NCBI GenBank assembly: GCA_002726515.1
Contig: PBTE01000093.1
Coordinates: forward strand, 1-43,066
Length of the DNA: 43,066 nucleotides
From: Planctomycetaceae bacterium
GTDB taxonomy: Bacteria > Planctomycetota > Planctomycetia > Pirellulales > Pirellulaceae
Direction of reading: 5' to 3'
The notes under the pieces are model-generated. The model had not been told where the DNA came from, did no database searches, and saw only the letters and a list, made by a program, of their open reading frames with translations. This document shows positions 17,581 to 27,081 of this stretch, piece after piece. Numbering within the stretch: the stretch's first letter is position 1; every line of letters starts with the position of its first letter. Both the position numbers and the translations under genes were made by a program.

Positions 17581-18816
17581 ATGAACATGGTTGACTCATG
17601 GCAATTCGGCGTCGGTCTGCTGATCAGCCTGTTCCTTGTCGCGTGGCTTGGCGCGCGTCGCAAGGCGCCTGTGGCGGGAATTTCGCATCCACCCACGACA
17701 AAAGGCATCGTGGCCTTCCGATCTCTGAGTGTAATACTCGGTTTGACAGGCGGGCTACTGTTGGCTGAGGCGGTTTTGTGGATTGCAGGCGTCGAGCCCC
17801 CCCGGTTGCGTGGCAAGCAGACGCTCACTCGAAAGGGGGAAACGGGTAACTACTATCACTGTTACGCGTCGAATCCAAACCAGGAGTTCCAGCCGGTGCC
17901 GGAGGAGGTCCGCAAAGAATCATGGGAGTTGCTGGACAATCAGTTGAGAAAAAAGCCGGTTCCGATTGAATGGCTCGAGAAGACGCCGTGGTGTGTAGAG
18001 TACAAGGTGTCCAGCCAGCAGATTCGTGATCGAGAGTACCAGATTCCTCTGCCGGCCGGCGTCACCCGAATTGCGATGGTTGGGGACTCATTTGTCTATG
18101 GCGAGGGAGTTCCGTTTCATGCAATCCTTCCCAAGCGGGTGGAATCTTTACTCGGAGAAGGGTTTGAAGTGGTCAACGGGGGCAGGTCGGGCATTGGGAC
18201 CCATGCAGAGGTTCAGATGCTCAGAGGGCCCGTGCGGCGTTTTGGCTGCTCTCGTGCAATTGTTGTGTTCATTGCGAACGATGTGGAACTCACCGGCGGA
18301 CTGAAACGACGGCAGAAGTTTATCAATGATCTGATCAATGTCCGCGAAGAATACCTGACTGCACACGAGTTGCGGGCCTGGTATTCTGGGCACTTGCGAA
18401 CACTTCACTTTCTGGGAGCGTTTCTGGAAATGCGCCGCATTCGTCAGGAAACGATTCAGTGGTACCTCGACTCCTACGACTGGAGGTATAACGCCGAAAA
18501 CCTGAACCAGTTGAACGCTGACTTTCGCGCCATGGCCGCGATTCCCGGGTGTCAGGTGGTACTCGTGCTCTATCCACTGATGGAGGGACTCGAAAACAGG
18601 TATCCTCTGGCCGCTGTTCACCAGCGGGTAAGCAGGTTGGCTGACGAGGCGAACCTGCCGGTGCTGGACCTCGCCGAAGTGTTTCAGGGCACGGATACGC
18701 AGTCACTGCAGGTACATCCTTGCGATCACCACCCCAACGGCAAAGCTCACGACATTGCCGGCCAGGCGATCGTTCAATGGCTTCGTGAAGAGGTGCCGGG
18801 TTTCCTGGCCCGGTGA
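17581..18816 (+). CDS. SGNH/GDSL-family hydrolase, membrane anchored
   Basis: A 411-residue protein with two N-terminal hydrophobic segments (about 5-25 and 45-70) and a C-terminal SGNH esterase-like domain. Block I is VGDSFVYGEG with the nucleophile Ser170, block III is in VVFIANDVE, and block V is DHHPNGKAH with Asp382 and His384. These supply a plausible catalytic triad and an oxyanion Asn. Family members remove or transfer acyl groups on polysaccharides, lipids or glycoproteins; this membrane-anchored layout resembles proteins acting on cell-envelope sugars, but the substrate is unknown. ATG 17581 has an AGGAA about 10 bases upstream; ATG 17587 is an alternative. The stop codon lies inside a terminator hairpin. 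Confidence 0.82.
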   Translation: MNMVDSWQFGVGLLISLFLVAWLGARRKAPVAGISHPPTTKGIVAFRSLSVILGLTGGLLLAEAVLWIAGVEPPRLRGKQTLTRKGETGNYYHCYASNPNQEFQPVPEEVRKESWELLDNQLRKKPVPIEWLEKTPWCVEYKVSSQQIRDREYQIPLPAGVTRIAMVGDSFVYGEGVPFHAILPKRVESLLGEGFEVVNGGRSGIGTHAEVQMLRGPVRRFGCSRAIVVFIANDVELTGGLKRRQKFINDLINVREEYLTAHELRAWYSGHLRTLHFLGAFLEMRRIRQETIQWYLDSYDWRYNAENLNQLNADFRAMAAIPGCQVVLVLYPLMEGLENRYPLAAVHQRVSRLADEANLPVLDLAEVFQGTDTQSLQVHPCDHHPNGKAHDIAGQAIVQWLREEVPGFLAR

Positions 18817-18838
18817 GCATTCGTTCGGGCTGTTTTTT
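18808..18838 (+). terminator. Rho-independent terminator after SGNH hydrolase gene
   Basis: GCCCG (18808-18812) pairs with CGGGC (18826-18830), followed by a run of six T (18833-18838). The stop codon (18814-18816) lies in the loop. The stem is short, hence moderate confidence. Confidence 0.5.
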
Positions 18839-19247
18839 GCGGTCATTGCAAGACCTTGTGAAATGTTGAGACCATCGCGGCGCTGGCAGGCTGCATGGCG
18901 CGGGCGAGGAGTCCCACGGTGCAGAAATCTCCCCCCGCTCCGTTCTTCCGGAAAACCGGCCCCGGGCTTGCTGTACGTCTGGCTGATGGTCTGTGTCACG
19001 GCCTCTTAAGTTAAAACAGTCGGGCTGTTGTCGTCATGGCGCAAAGATACACCAGGGCTCATCTCTAGAAAGTGTTTCCTGCGCTAAGCCCAACTGTTAT
19101 ATTGGATGAACGTGTGTAGAAGTTGTTGTTGACCCGAAGGGTGGTTTTGAGAAAATGCTCTTCCCGGCTGGGCCAGCGGGTTCCCGGTGTGGGAAACTGG
19201 AAGACACTTCCGATTTCATTTTTCATTTGATGACTGAGATAACCGGA
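18817..19247. other. Intergenic region upstream of DUF1592 gene
   Basis: About 430 bp. Apart from the terminator at its left end I see no supported gene or RNA. The right part presumably holds the promoter of the DUF1592/DUF1552 pair; TATATT at 19097 is a possible -10 without a clear -35. Confidence 0.4.
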
Positions 19248-21656
19248 ATGTACAGGCAACGAGCCAGCTACCTTGCAGGTTTCTTGATGGTTCTGATGAC
19301 CGGTTCGATTTACGGCCAGGCGCCGCTCGATCGTGCATCGGGTGTGGAGGAGTTTGTCACTCAATATTGTGTGAAGTGTCATGGAGAGCATGAACCGAAG
19401 GCCAAACTGACGCTGACGCTGCAGGTGGATTTGCAATCAATCCTCAGCCAGAATGAAATGTTCGAGCGAGTACTCCGTGCGGTGGAGAGCGGTACGATGC
19501 CACCCGAAGAGGAATCACAGCCGCCGTCGCAGGAAATTATTTCGTTCGGGAAAGCAATTCGTCACCTGTTCGAACACGCAGGGCTTACGGTCGACCTGGA
19601 TCCTGGTCGCGTTACCATGCGACGTTTGAATCGGACGGAATACAAAAACACCGTAAGGGATCTGATTGGTGTCGATTTCAACCCGGTGGAGGATTTTCCG
19701 ACCGACGACATTGGTTATGGGTTTGATAACATTGGTGACGTGTTGACGACCTCTCCGTTATTGATGGAGCGTTACCTGGCTGCGGCGGAAAGCATTGTGA
19801 CGCGAGCGATTGTTCCCGACCCGGCGGAACCCCTGCGACGCGAGGTGAGGGCGGAAAGGGCAGAGCCCACCGATGGCGAGATTTTGTTGGAAGATGGGTA
19901 CCGCATCATTGCCAGCAACGGAAGTTCGCCGGTGGAGACAGGACCGCTACTTTATCCACGGGCGTGCGACGAAAATCAGGAATACGTGTTTCGCGCCAAA
20001 GTGTACACTCCGTCGGAGACCGGGCCGGTGAAGGTCGCCGTGCTGTTGTTGGGCGACAACTCACCAGCTTCACCGGCTGGTGAAGACGCAACGGAAGTTG
20101 TGCTGGGAGATCTTACCGAACGGTTCACGGTGGGTGGAATTTATGAAATACAAACCGGTTCACCGGAAGAGGCGGAGGTCATTCGTCTTGACCTGCCCGA
20201 GATGCCGGTGGAACGGCGCGTGGCGCTTGCTCTGGTGAGACCTTCTTCCGAGGAAAATCCGGTACGGTTGTTTGTCAAGTACCTGGAATTGGAGGGGCCG
20301 CTCGACACGCGCCCCGCCAGTCACTACAGGTTGCTAGCGCATGATCCGCAGACGGCCCCATCGAATCGCACCGAGCAAGTCGTGCAGCGGTTTTTGCGAC
20401 GGGCCTATCGCAGGACACCAACCGATGAGGAACTTCAGCGGGTGGTCGCACTGGCACACGCCGAAGAAGCCGACGGAAAAAAATGGGAAGAATCGATTCG
20501 GCGGGCATTTCAAGCGATCCTCTGTTCTCCCAAATTTTTGTTCCGTGTTGAGTTGGACGAACGGCCACAGTCTCCGGAAATCAGGCCGCTGGACGAGTTT
20601 TCACTGGCATCTCGGATGTCCTACTTCTTGTGGAGTTCCATGCCGGACGATGAATTGCTCGACCTGGCAGAACGTGGTGAGTTGACGTCTTGTCTGGACG
20701 AACAAGTGCAGAGGATGCTTGCCGATCCCAAGGCGCAGACGCTGGCCGAAAACTTCTTGCCACAGTGGCTTCAGATCCAGCGCTTGCAAAGGTCTGCGCC
20801 GGACCCGGAGAAATTTCCGGATTTCGACGAGCACTTGCGACAGGCGATGTTAAATGAGACAAAGTTGTTTTTTGCATCGGTGATGGATGAAGACCGCAGT
20901 ATTTTTGACTTATTGGACGCCGATTACACGTTTTTGAATGACTCGTTGGCAAGGCTCTACGGAATTCAGGACGTCGATGCTCAGTCCGATGGGAAAGAGT
21001 CGGCACGTGACAGCAACTTTCGTCGGGTCGTGCTAGAGGGTCGCCGACGAGGCGGCCTGCTCACGCAGGCCAGCGTGTTGACGGTCACGTCGAATCCAAC
21101 ACGCACCTCGCCGGTGAAGCGAGGGCGTTGGGTGCTGGAGCAGTTGCTGGGCGAACCCCCTCCGCCCCCTCCGCCCAACGTACCGGAATTACCTGAACAC
21201 GATCAATCCACCGCAACGACGCTGCGGCAGAAGTTAGAAATTCATAGCGCCGACCCGACTTGTGCCAACTGCCACGCTAAGATGGACGCAATTGGATTTG
21301 CTTTGGAACATTACGACGCCATCGGGGCCTACCGTGAAATGGACGGAACGGCTGAAATCGACGCCGTCGGGAAATTTGCTGATGGAACGACATTTGAAGG
21401 TGCGGAGGGGTTGAAATCCGTCTTGATGGAAAATAAAGCCCTGTTTTCTAGGTGTTTGACGGAAAAGATGCTAATCTATGCACTCGGCCGTGGTCTGCAG
21501 TACTATGATCGGAGTATCGTGAGCCGCATTGTAGAAGCCATGGCTGATGACCGATACAAGTTTTCGGCTCTCATTCGTGCGATCGTCAAGAGCGAACCGT
21601 TTCGCACCAGGCGCAGCGAGCCAACACGCCAGTTGGAAACGAATCCAAAGGAGTAA
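19248..21656 (+). CDS. Planctomycete cytochrome c-type DUF1592/1587/1588/1585 protein
   Basis: An exported protein of about 800 residues with the family's standard order. A signal peptide (SYLAGFLMVLMTGSIYGQA) is followed by one CxxCH heme motif (CVKCH), then DUF1587 (MRRLNRTEYKNTVRDLIGVD), a beta-rich middle domain, DUF1592 (LDEFSLASRMSYFLWSSMPD), DUF1588 (RRGGLLTQASVLTVTSNPTRTSP, ending in a poly-proline stretch), a second heme-like CANCH motif, and C-terminal DUF1585 (YALGRGLQYYDR). Function is not established; these proteins are abundant in planctomycetes and thought to be extracytoplasmic redox or polymer-processing proteins. The start is uncertain: ATG 19248 fits the signal peptide best, ATG 19230 is possible. 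The DUF1552 gene follows after 8 bp, the usual partner. Confidence 0.92.
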   Translation: MYRQRASYLAGFLMVLMTGSIYGQAPLDRASGVEEFVTQYCVKCHGEHEPKAKLTLTLQVDLQSILSQNEMFERVLRAVESGTMPPEEESQPPSQEIISFGKAIRHLFEHAGLTVDLDPGRVTMRRLNRTEYKNTVRDLIGVDFNPVEDFPTDDIGYGFDNIGDVLTTSPLLMERYLAAAESIVTRAIVPDPAEPLRREVRAERAEPTDGEILLEDGYRIIASNGSSPVETGPLLYPRACDENQEYVFRAKVYTPSETGPVKVAVLLLGDNSPASPAGEDATEVVLGDLTERFTVGGIYEIQTGSPEEAEVIRLDLPEMPVERRVALALVRPSSEENPVRLFVKYLELEGPLDTRPASHYRLLAHDPQTAPSNRTEQVVQRFLRRAYRRTPTDEELQRVVALAHAEEADGKKWEESIRRAFQAILCSPKFLFRVELDERPQSPEIRPLDEFSLASRMSYFLWSSMPDDELLDLAERGELTSCLDEQVQRMLADPKAQTLAENFLPQWLQIQRLQRSAPDPEKFPDFDEHLRQAMLNETKLFFASVMDEDRSIFDLLDADYTFLNDSLARLYGIQDVDAQSDGKESARDSNFRRVVLEGRRRGGLLTQASVLTVTSNPTRTSPVKRGRWVLEQLLGEPPPPPPPNVPELPEHDQSTATTLRQKLEIHSADPTCANCHAKMDAIGFALEHYDAIGAYREMDGTAEIDAVGKFADGTTFEGAEGLKSVLMENKALFSRCLTEKMLIYALGRGLQYYDRSIVSRIVEAMADDRYKFSALIRAIVKSEPFRTRRSEPTRQLETNPKE

Positions 21657-21664
21657 TACGCAGC

Positions 21665-23002
21665 ATGACTCCCAGAACACTTTCTCGACGTCGGGTGCTT
21701 CGTAGCGGAATCGGGGTCGCAGTTTCACTACCGTGGCTCCAAGCCATGGGGCCGGTTCAGGCTTGGGGTGAAACGGGGAAAGACTTAAAATCGCCCAATC
21801 GTCTGGCCGCTCTTTATGTGCCCAACGGAATAAACATGGCGGATTGGACGCCGACCACTGAGGGAACTGATTTTGAACTGCCCGCGATTCTGGAACCACT
21901 GACGCCGGTGAAGGATCAGTTGCTGGTCCTGACCGGCCTCGCGGCAGACAAGGCACGTCCCAACGGGGATGGTGCTGGCGATCACGCCCGCGCGCTGTCT
22001 GCATTTCTCACCGGAGCTCAAGCACGAAAGACGGACGGAACAGACATTCGCGTGGGGATTTCGTTGGACCAGGTGGCCGCATCAAGAATCGGTCACCAAA
22101 CCCGTCTGCCTTCACTGGAGATAGGTTGTGAAGCGGGCAAGTTGGCGGGTGGTTGCGACTCGGGGTATAGCTGTGTCTATTCGTCAACGATGGCCTGGCG
22201 TTCCGCTACCCAGCCGCTCCCGAAAGAAGTGAATCCGAAACTGGTGTTCGAGCGATTGTTTTCGACCGTGCCCGATGATGTTCGTGTGCGGCGCAACGCG
22301 CGCAGTAAAAGTATTTTGGATTTTGTACGCGAGGATTCCAGGGATCTTTCCAGGCAGCTTGCGGTCGACGATGTGCGGAAATTGGACGAGTATTTCTCGT
22401 CCATACGCGATATCGAACTGCGAATCGAACGATCTGAAAAACTTCCGCCGGTCGCAGTGCCCGAGGTCTCCCAGCCGGAGGGGATACCAGCCAGCTACGA
22501 GGAACACATCCGCCTGATGGCCGACTTGCTGGTACTGGCCTTTCAGTCAGACGTGACTCGAGTTTGCACCTTTGTTCTGGCCAATGAAGGTAGCAACAGG
22601 AGTTACCCCACGCTCGGTGTCAGCGATGGCCACCACTGGCTGTCACATCACGGGAGGGAAGAAGAAAAGCTAGATAAGATTCGCCGGATCAACACCTTTC
22701 ACACCCGGCAGCTTGCCTACTTGCTGGAAAAACTGAAATCCGTTCCTGAAGGCGATGGTACCTTGTTGGATCACGCCATGGTCGCTTACGGCAGCGGGAA
22801 CTCTGACGGCGATAGGCACAATCATAATGATCTGCCAATTGTCCTGGCGGGCGGCGGTTGTGGAACCTTGCAGACAGGCCGACACGTCAGATACGCGGAA
22901 GAAACTCCTCTGAACAATCTCTGGGTTTCGATGCTGAATCGCATAGAAGTCGATGTTGAAACGTTGGGTGATAGCAGCGGCGTGTTATCCAACCTCGGTT
23001 GA
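21665..23002 (+). CDS. DUF1552 protein with Tat signal
   Basis: A 445-residue protein opening with SRRRVLRSGIGVAVSLPWL, a twin-arginine-type signal, so it is probably exported folded. The sequence YVPNGINMADWTP, the GDHARALSAFLTGAQ block, the DQVAA segment and the C-terminal AYGSGNSDGDRHNHNDLP motif are characteristic of DUF1552, whose fold is related to alkaline-phosphatase/sulfatase-like DUF1501 proteins. The His- and Asp-rich motif may bind metal, but no activity has been shown. The ribosome-binding site AAGGAG overlaps the end of the DUF1592 gene, which ends 8 bp upstream, so the two are almost certainly co-transcribed and probably act together. Confidence 0.92.
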   Translation: MTPRTLSRRRVLRSGIGVAVSLPWLQAMGPVQAWGETGKDLKSPNRLAALYVPNGINMADWTPTTEGTDFELPAILEPLTPVKDQLLVLTGLAADKARPNGDGAGDHARALSAFLTGAQARKTDGTDIRVGISLDQVAASRIGHQTRLPSLEIGCEAGKLAGGCDSGYSCVYSSTMAWRSATQPLPKEVNPKLVFERLFSTVPDDVRVRRNARSKSILDFVREDSRDLSRQLAVDDVRKLDEYFSSIRDIELRIERSEKLPPVAVPEVSQPEGIPASYEEHIRLMADLLVLAFQSDVTRVCTFVLANEGSNRSYPTLGVSDGHHWLSHHGREEEKLDKIRRINTFHTRQLAYLLEKLKSVPEGDGTLLDHAMVAYGSGNSDGDRHNHNDLPIVLAGGGCGTLQTGRHVRYAEETPLNNLWVSMLNRIEVDVETLGDSSGVLSNLG

Positions 23003-23275
23003 ACTCGCTTCATCTGGATGCTGCTGATCCGCGCGAACATCGGAAATAGCTGCGGTGTTGGAGATCGCAACTCCAGCGTTTCGTTAGTCCCGCCTTCCCT
23101 CTGAAGTCACTGCCGTGCCCGAGAGGGCAGTGCCGATGCGTATTCGTTGGATTGTACGCTGCCACGGAACAGCACTTCGGCGCACTGTGCAAAGCCAGGG
23201 AAGGTTGAACGTCGTGATGGGAGCGACCATAATTTATGCGTATTCATTTGAGCGAGCACAACTCCTGAACCAGTA

Positions 23276-25840
23276 ATGAAAGCAGGGCTTTCTAAGGTGC
23301 GTACCAATCTGTTCGCCACAATCTGTTCTATTTTGATCTCCGCCGTTTCCATCCATGAAGCGGACGCGAAGAAAATTTTGTTGGCGAAGGATGGCAAGGC
23401 GCTGCATTCGATTGTGGTCAGTAAGGACGCCGGGGAAAGGGTTAAGGCATCAGCGCAAACGTTGGCCGATTATCTGGGCCGGATCACTGGCGGCACCTTC
23501 GTTGTCGCAACTGGTGACGGCTCCAGGGGCATCGCGGTCGGACTTCACGATGGTTTCCCCCACACCGGCGCAGGCACCGCCCTGTCACCGGAAACGATTT
23601 CTCGAGCGGACGACTTCCTTCTCCGCTCGCACGCCAACGGCCTGTATGTGATCGGCACGACCCCGGTGTCAGTCGGCCATGCCGTGTGGACCCTGCTTCA
23701 CTATCTGGGGCATCGGCAGTTCTTCCCCGGCCCGACCTGGGAGGTCGTTCCGAGCGAACCGAACCTGCCTATCGCCATCGACCAGGTGATTCATCCGGAT
23801 TATCTGTTCGCGACGATGTTCCATTCGATGGGCAACTTCTCGCCGGAGGGCAACAAAGAGATCAACCGGTGGCTGGAACGCAACCGGATGGTTAACAGCC
23901 GCGACTGGGGTTTCGGGCATGTCTATCAGGAACTGCCGAAGGAGTATCCTGAGGTGTTCGAGAAGCACCCGGAGTATTGGTCACTGGTGAACGGCAAACG
24001 GGCGGGCGCTAAGCTCTGTCTGTCGAATCCGGGCCTTCGCAAGCTGTTTGTGGCCCGTTCGCTGAAGTGGCTGAAAGAACATCCCGAGGTCGTCGTTATT
24101 TCCGCTGAACCGGCTGACGGCGGCGCGTGGTGCGAGTGCCGGCCGTGCAAAGCGTTGGGCAGTCCCTCCGACCGTGCCCTGGGCATGGCCAATGAAATCG
24201 CCCGCGCGGTCGACACCGCGTATCCCGGCGTGGAACGGTATGTGGGGCTCCTGTCCTATGCGAATCATTCGCCGCCGCCCGAGCGCGTCCGGGCGCACCC
24301 TCGCGTGTTCATGGGCTTTGCGCAGGGATTCTACTTCGGACAGTTGATCGGCATGGACCTGGTGGACGCCTGGGTGGCGCGGGGCGTGAAACAATTCGGT
24401 ATTTACGACTACTTCAGTATTTACCAGTGGAGTCACGACATGCCCGGCCTGCCGGGCGTCGGCGCGCTGAAGCGGACCGCGCGCAAGATCAAGGACTTTC
24501 ATGACCGCGGCGCCGTACAGTGGACGGGCGAAGCGACCAATAGCTGGGGTCCGGCGGGCCTGGGGATGTACATGGCGGCACGATGCATGTGGGACAAGAA
24601 CCAGGATGTGGACGAACTTGTCGACGACTTCCTGACGCGGTGCTTCGGTGATGCAAAGGCCCCCATGAAGACTTTCTACGAATTGATCAACGGCGACACC
24701 GCGCCGCTGGTCTCCGACGACCTGGTCGGCCGGATGTACAGGAGTCTGGATGCCGCCCGCAAGCAAACGAAGGATCCGCAGGTGCGGGCCCGGATCAGGG
24801 ACCTGGTCCTCTGGACACATTACATCGAGTTGTTTCGCAGTTATACGGCCGACACGGGCCAGACCCGGCAGGCGGCGTTCGAGCGGATGATCCGCTATTC
24901 CTACCGGATGGCCCCGACCCACATGATCGCTTCCCGTCCGCTGTACTACTACTACAACGGGGGCATGGACCCCAAGACGAAGATCCCCGCTGAAGCCGAG
25001 TTTGAAATCAAGGAGGAGGAGAATCCCTGGAAAAGCAGCGAACCTATTACCCTGGACGAGATCGATACGATCGTCAAGCGCGGCATCGCCACGAATTCGA
25101 TTCACCACATTGAACCGGTTGCCTTTAGCGATGAACTGGTCCCGGCAACACCCCTGGGTTTGAAAGGTACGAGAACACCCCAGGTGTTCAGCGGGGCCGG
25201 GGGCCACCGCGTGTTTTACACCTGGGTGACTGAGCGGCAGCAGGAGGTTCTGTTTTTGGTGACCGCGGGTACAGCCATCCCGGCATTCCGCGAGAGAGGG
25301 CCGGCGAAGATCAAGATGTTCTTTCCTGCCGATTCCGACCGTGTGGTCGCCAAAGGCCTGGCGCCGCCGACAGGCAACCCGACGGGCGAACTGACGAAGG
25401 TCAGGCTGCCCGCCTCACATACCGGGCTGCATCGGATTGAGGTCGATTCGCGGAGTTACGGACGCGTCGATATGCAGCCACCTGCGCTGTTTGTCGAGAA
25501 GTGGAACAGTCAATCCGATGTGAGCACTGTTTCATGGTTTTCGGCTTATTTCTTCGTTCCTACGGGCACCAGATATGTTGGTGGCTACTCTCCGGATGCG
25601 GTCGGATATCTAAAAGATGGCAGCGGCAACAATGTACTGGCATTCACCAAGCCGGAGTTCCCCGGTTACTTTCATGTGGAAGTTCCCCCTGGACAGGACG
25701 GGAGTGCCTGGCAGTTCTTCTACTGTGGAAAAACTCCGTGGTTGATGACGGTCCCCTCATTCATGGCTCGCAGCCCCGAGGAATTGCTGATTCCCGAAGA
25801 AGTGCTGAAGACGGAATTGACCGCCCGTAGGAATCGTTAA
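23276..25840 (+). CDS. DUF4838-family secreted protein (glycosidase-like)
   Basis: An 854-residue protein with a signal peptide (about 1-30). The N-terminal domain begins KKILLAKDGKALHSIVVSKDAG and continues ASAQTLADYLGRITGG, the alpha-glucuronidase/hexosaminidase-type accessory domain. The core DUF4838 domain includes HPEYWSLVNGKR, LCLSNPGLRKLF, a Cys-containing segment EPADGGAWCECRPC, and WTGEATNSWGPAGLGMYMAARCMWD. The last 200 residues are a beta-rich domain. Family members look like TIM-barrel glycosidases and often sit in polysaccharide-degradation loci; activity here is unproven. The central part seems more GC-rich than its ends and its neighbours. A broken gene carrying a related N-terminus lies immediately downstream on the other strand, so this locus has been rearranged. 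Confidence 0.87.
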   Translation: MKAGLSKVRTNLFATICSILISAVSIHEADAKKILLAKDGKALHSIVVSKDAGERVKASAQTLADYLGRITGGTFVVATGDGSRGIAVGLHDGFPHTGAGTALSPETISRADDFLLRSHANGLYVIGTTPVSVGHAVWTLLHYLGHRQFFPGPTWEVVPSEPNLPIAIDQVIHPDYLFATMFHSMGNFSPEGNKEINRWLERNRMVNSRDWGFGHVYQELPKEYPEVFEKHPEYWSLVNGKRAGAKLCLSNPGLRKLFVARSLKWLKEHPEVVVISAEPADGGAWCECRPCKALGSPSDRALGMANEIARAVDTAYPGVERYVGLLSYANHSPPPERVRAHPRVFMGFAQGFYFGQLIGMDLVDAWVARGVKQFGIYDYFSIYQWSHDMPGLPGVGALKRTARKIKDFHDRGAVQWTGEATNSWGPAGLGMYMAARCMWDKNQDVDELVDDFLTRCFGDAKAPMKTFYELINGDTAPLVSDDLVGRMYRSLDAARKQTKDPQVRARIRDLVLWTHYIELFRSYTADTGQTRQAAFERMIRYSYRMAPTHMIASRPLYYYYNGGMDPKTKIPAEAEFEIKEEENPWKSSEPITLDEIDTIVKRGIATNSIHHIEPVAFSDELVPATPLGLKGTRTPQVFSGAGGHRVFYTWVTERQQEVLFLVTAGTAIPAFRERGPAKIKMFFPADSDRVVAKGLAPPTGNPTGELTKVRLPASHTGLHRIEVDSRSYGRVDMQPPALFVEKWNSQSDVSTVSWFSAYFFVPTGTRYVGGYSPDAVGYLKDGSGNNVLAFTKPEFPGYFHVEVPPGQDGSAWQFFYCGKTPWLMTVPSFMARSPEELLIPEEVLKTELTARRNR

Positions 25841-26355
25841 CGGCCATGGCACTTACGAATTGAGCGGAACGGAGCGTCGTGTTCCCGTAGTAGTAGGGGG
25901 TACCGTCGATTTCAACGTACTGCAACAGGTTCGCGTCATCCAGCCATGCGCCGGCCATGTACGCGCCCACCAGGTCCGCGTAGGGTTCCAGCAAGCAAAA
26001 CAGCGCGATTCCCGAGCAGTGTGAAGTGTTCGGGCCAGTGCATAGTTTACCAGCGAAAAACACTTTGCGCTCCGGAGGGAGTTTACTAGTACCCGTCAGC
26101 AGGGAGCCGGGCTGGGGAAGGCGGTTCGGGTTGTCCCGTTTTTTGGGTGTCCTCGCCATAGCCCGCGTCTTTGCCGATGACGATGACATACTTCGTGCGG
26201 CCGCTTTCAGCCAGTGCCATCGGCACCGCAGCGTTGGCACTGGATGTCGCCGGCGCTGCGACAATGGGCAGCGCTGCGACGATTGCGGATTTGATCATCA
26301 TTCCCCGCGTTACTGCGCCTCTGCCCGGGAGGGAAACATTCACTTGGTTTGGCAT
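25841..26355 (-). pseudogene. Broken gene: DUF4838-like N-terminus plus unrelated-looking tail
   Basis: The 5' part encodes a signal-like start (MMIKSAIVAALPIVA, start about 26301) and then ALAESGRTKYVIVIGKDAG. This matches the pattern of the intact neighbour's AKDGKALHSIVVSKDAG, so it looks like the first strand of a DUF4838-type protein. The reading frame then enters a copy of a short repeat (26109-26164) and stops. In another frame the strand continues with protein-like sequence including LEPYADLVGAYMAG and YVEIDGTPYYYGNTTL, which ends abruptly where the intact DUF4838 gene begins on the opposite strand. I see a frame change, a repeat insertion and a truncated end, so a functional product is unlikely. 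I do not recognise the tail's family. Confidence 0.6.
26109..26164. repeat. Short dispersed repeat, copy A
   Basis: Positions 26114-26150 match 27004-27040 at 34 of 37 bases. This copy is flanked by short inverted ends GGGCT (26109-26113) and AGCCC (26160-26164). It lies within the broken minus-strand gene and supplies the end of its first reading frame. Confidence 0.75.
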
Positions 26356-26357
26356 AT

Positions 26358-26903
26358 TCAGACTTCTGGTTCTGCTTTGTCCGGTTGGCGCGAATGGGGT
26401 GTGTCCGGAGTTTTCCGGATACTGCGGAATCGCCAGAAGCCGATCAAATTACTCATTAAAAACGTAGCTTCCATCAGTGCAGCGACCGGTGTTTCGGCCA
26501 GGATGTTATGGAGCACCCAGGATGCGTTGCCCAACATGAACATGATGCGAACTGTCTGGCGGCCCTTTTGAAAGGTTCCGCATGTCGCCAGTAAGGTGCC
26601 AACCAAACCTATGAACTCGACAGGACGCTCGTACGACAAGCAGAACGTTGCCACGATTGCTGCCAGGAACAGGCACATGATTTTTTTATTGACAGTGAAT
26701 GCCGCCACATAAGATCGACTGCCCATGAAAAGAAAAAGGATTCCGGGGGCGGTCAGGTTCAGGATGAAGAAGTGGCACGCGTTGGCAACAGCAGAAGTGG
26801 CTATCCAGACAAGCAGAACGCGCCGTGATTTCATCTGAAAGGCGGCAATGCCGACTGCAAAGGCGATGGCAGCAACTATCTGGGATAGAACAAAATTACT
26901 CAA
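26358..26903 (-). CDS. YgjV-family inner membrane protein
   Basis: A protein of about 181 residues with six hydrophobic segments. Its length, its opening FVLSQIVAAIAFAVGIAAF and its central LVGTLLATCGTFQKG...MFMLGNASWVLHN pattern match the YgjV family (E. coli YgjV is similar in size). The family's function is unknown; it is predicted to be an integral inner-membrane protein. The start is not ATG. A TTG at 26903 has GAGG eight bases upstream and aligns with the E. coli N-terminus, so I prefer it to the TTG at 26912. The gene lies between two copies of a short repeat and directly upstream of the broken gene on the same strand. Confidence 0.8.
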   Translation of the reverse strand: MSNFVLSQIVAAIAFAVGIAAFQMKSRRVLLVWIATSAVANACHFFILNLTAPGILFLFMGSRSYVAAFTVNKKIMCLFLAAIVATFCLSYERPVEFIGLVGTLLATCGTFQKGRQTVRIMFMLGNASWVLHNILAETPVAALMEATFLMSNLIGFWRFRSIRKTPDTPHSRQPDKAEPEV

Positions 26904-27000
26904 TAATTCCAACCTCGGGTTGGTCGACTGAAGGTTGTGCCAGCTAACTCAGATCACGTATTCGTGACCCGCTGCGTGATTTCGGAGCCCGAAAAAAAGA

Positions 27001-27050
27001 ATAGGGGAAGACGGTTCGGGTTGTCCCACTTTTTGGGTGTACTGCCCTAT
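27001..27050. repeat. Short dispersed repeat, copy B
   Basis: The core 27004-27040 is 34/37 identical to copy A at 26114-26150. It is bounded by perfect inverted ends ATAGGG (27001-27006) and CCCTAT (27045-27050). Size and structure suggest a REP/MITE-like element; no transposase is nearby. Confidence 0.75.
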
Positions 27051-27081
27051 CCCCGTGGTGATTCTATCAGCAGCGGTCTGA

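Noticed and set aside
23981-25207. 408-codon minus-strand frame
   Set aside because: It is antisense to the DUF4838 gene and is explained by the high GC of that gene.
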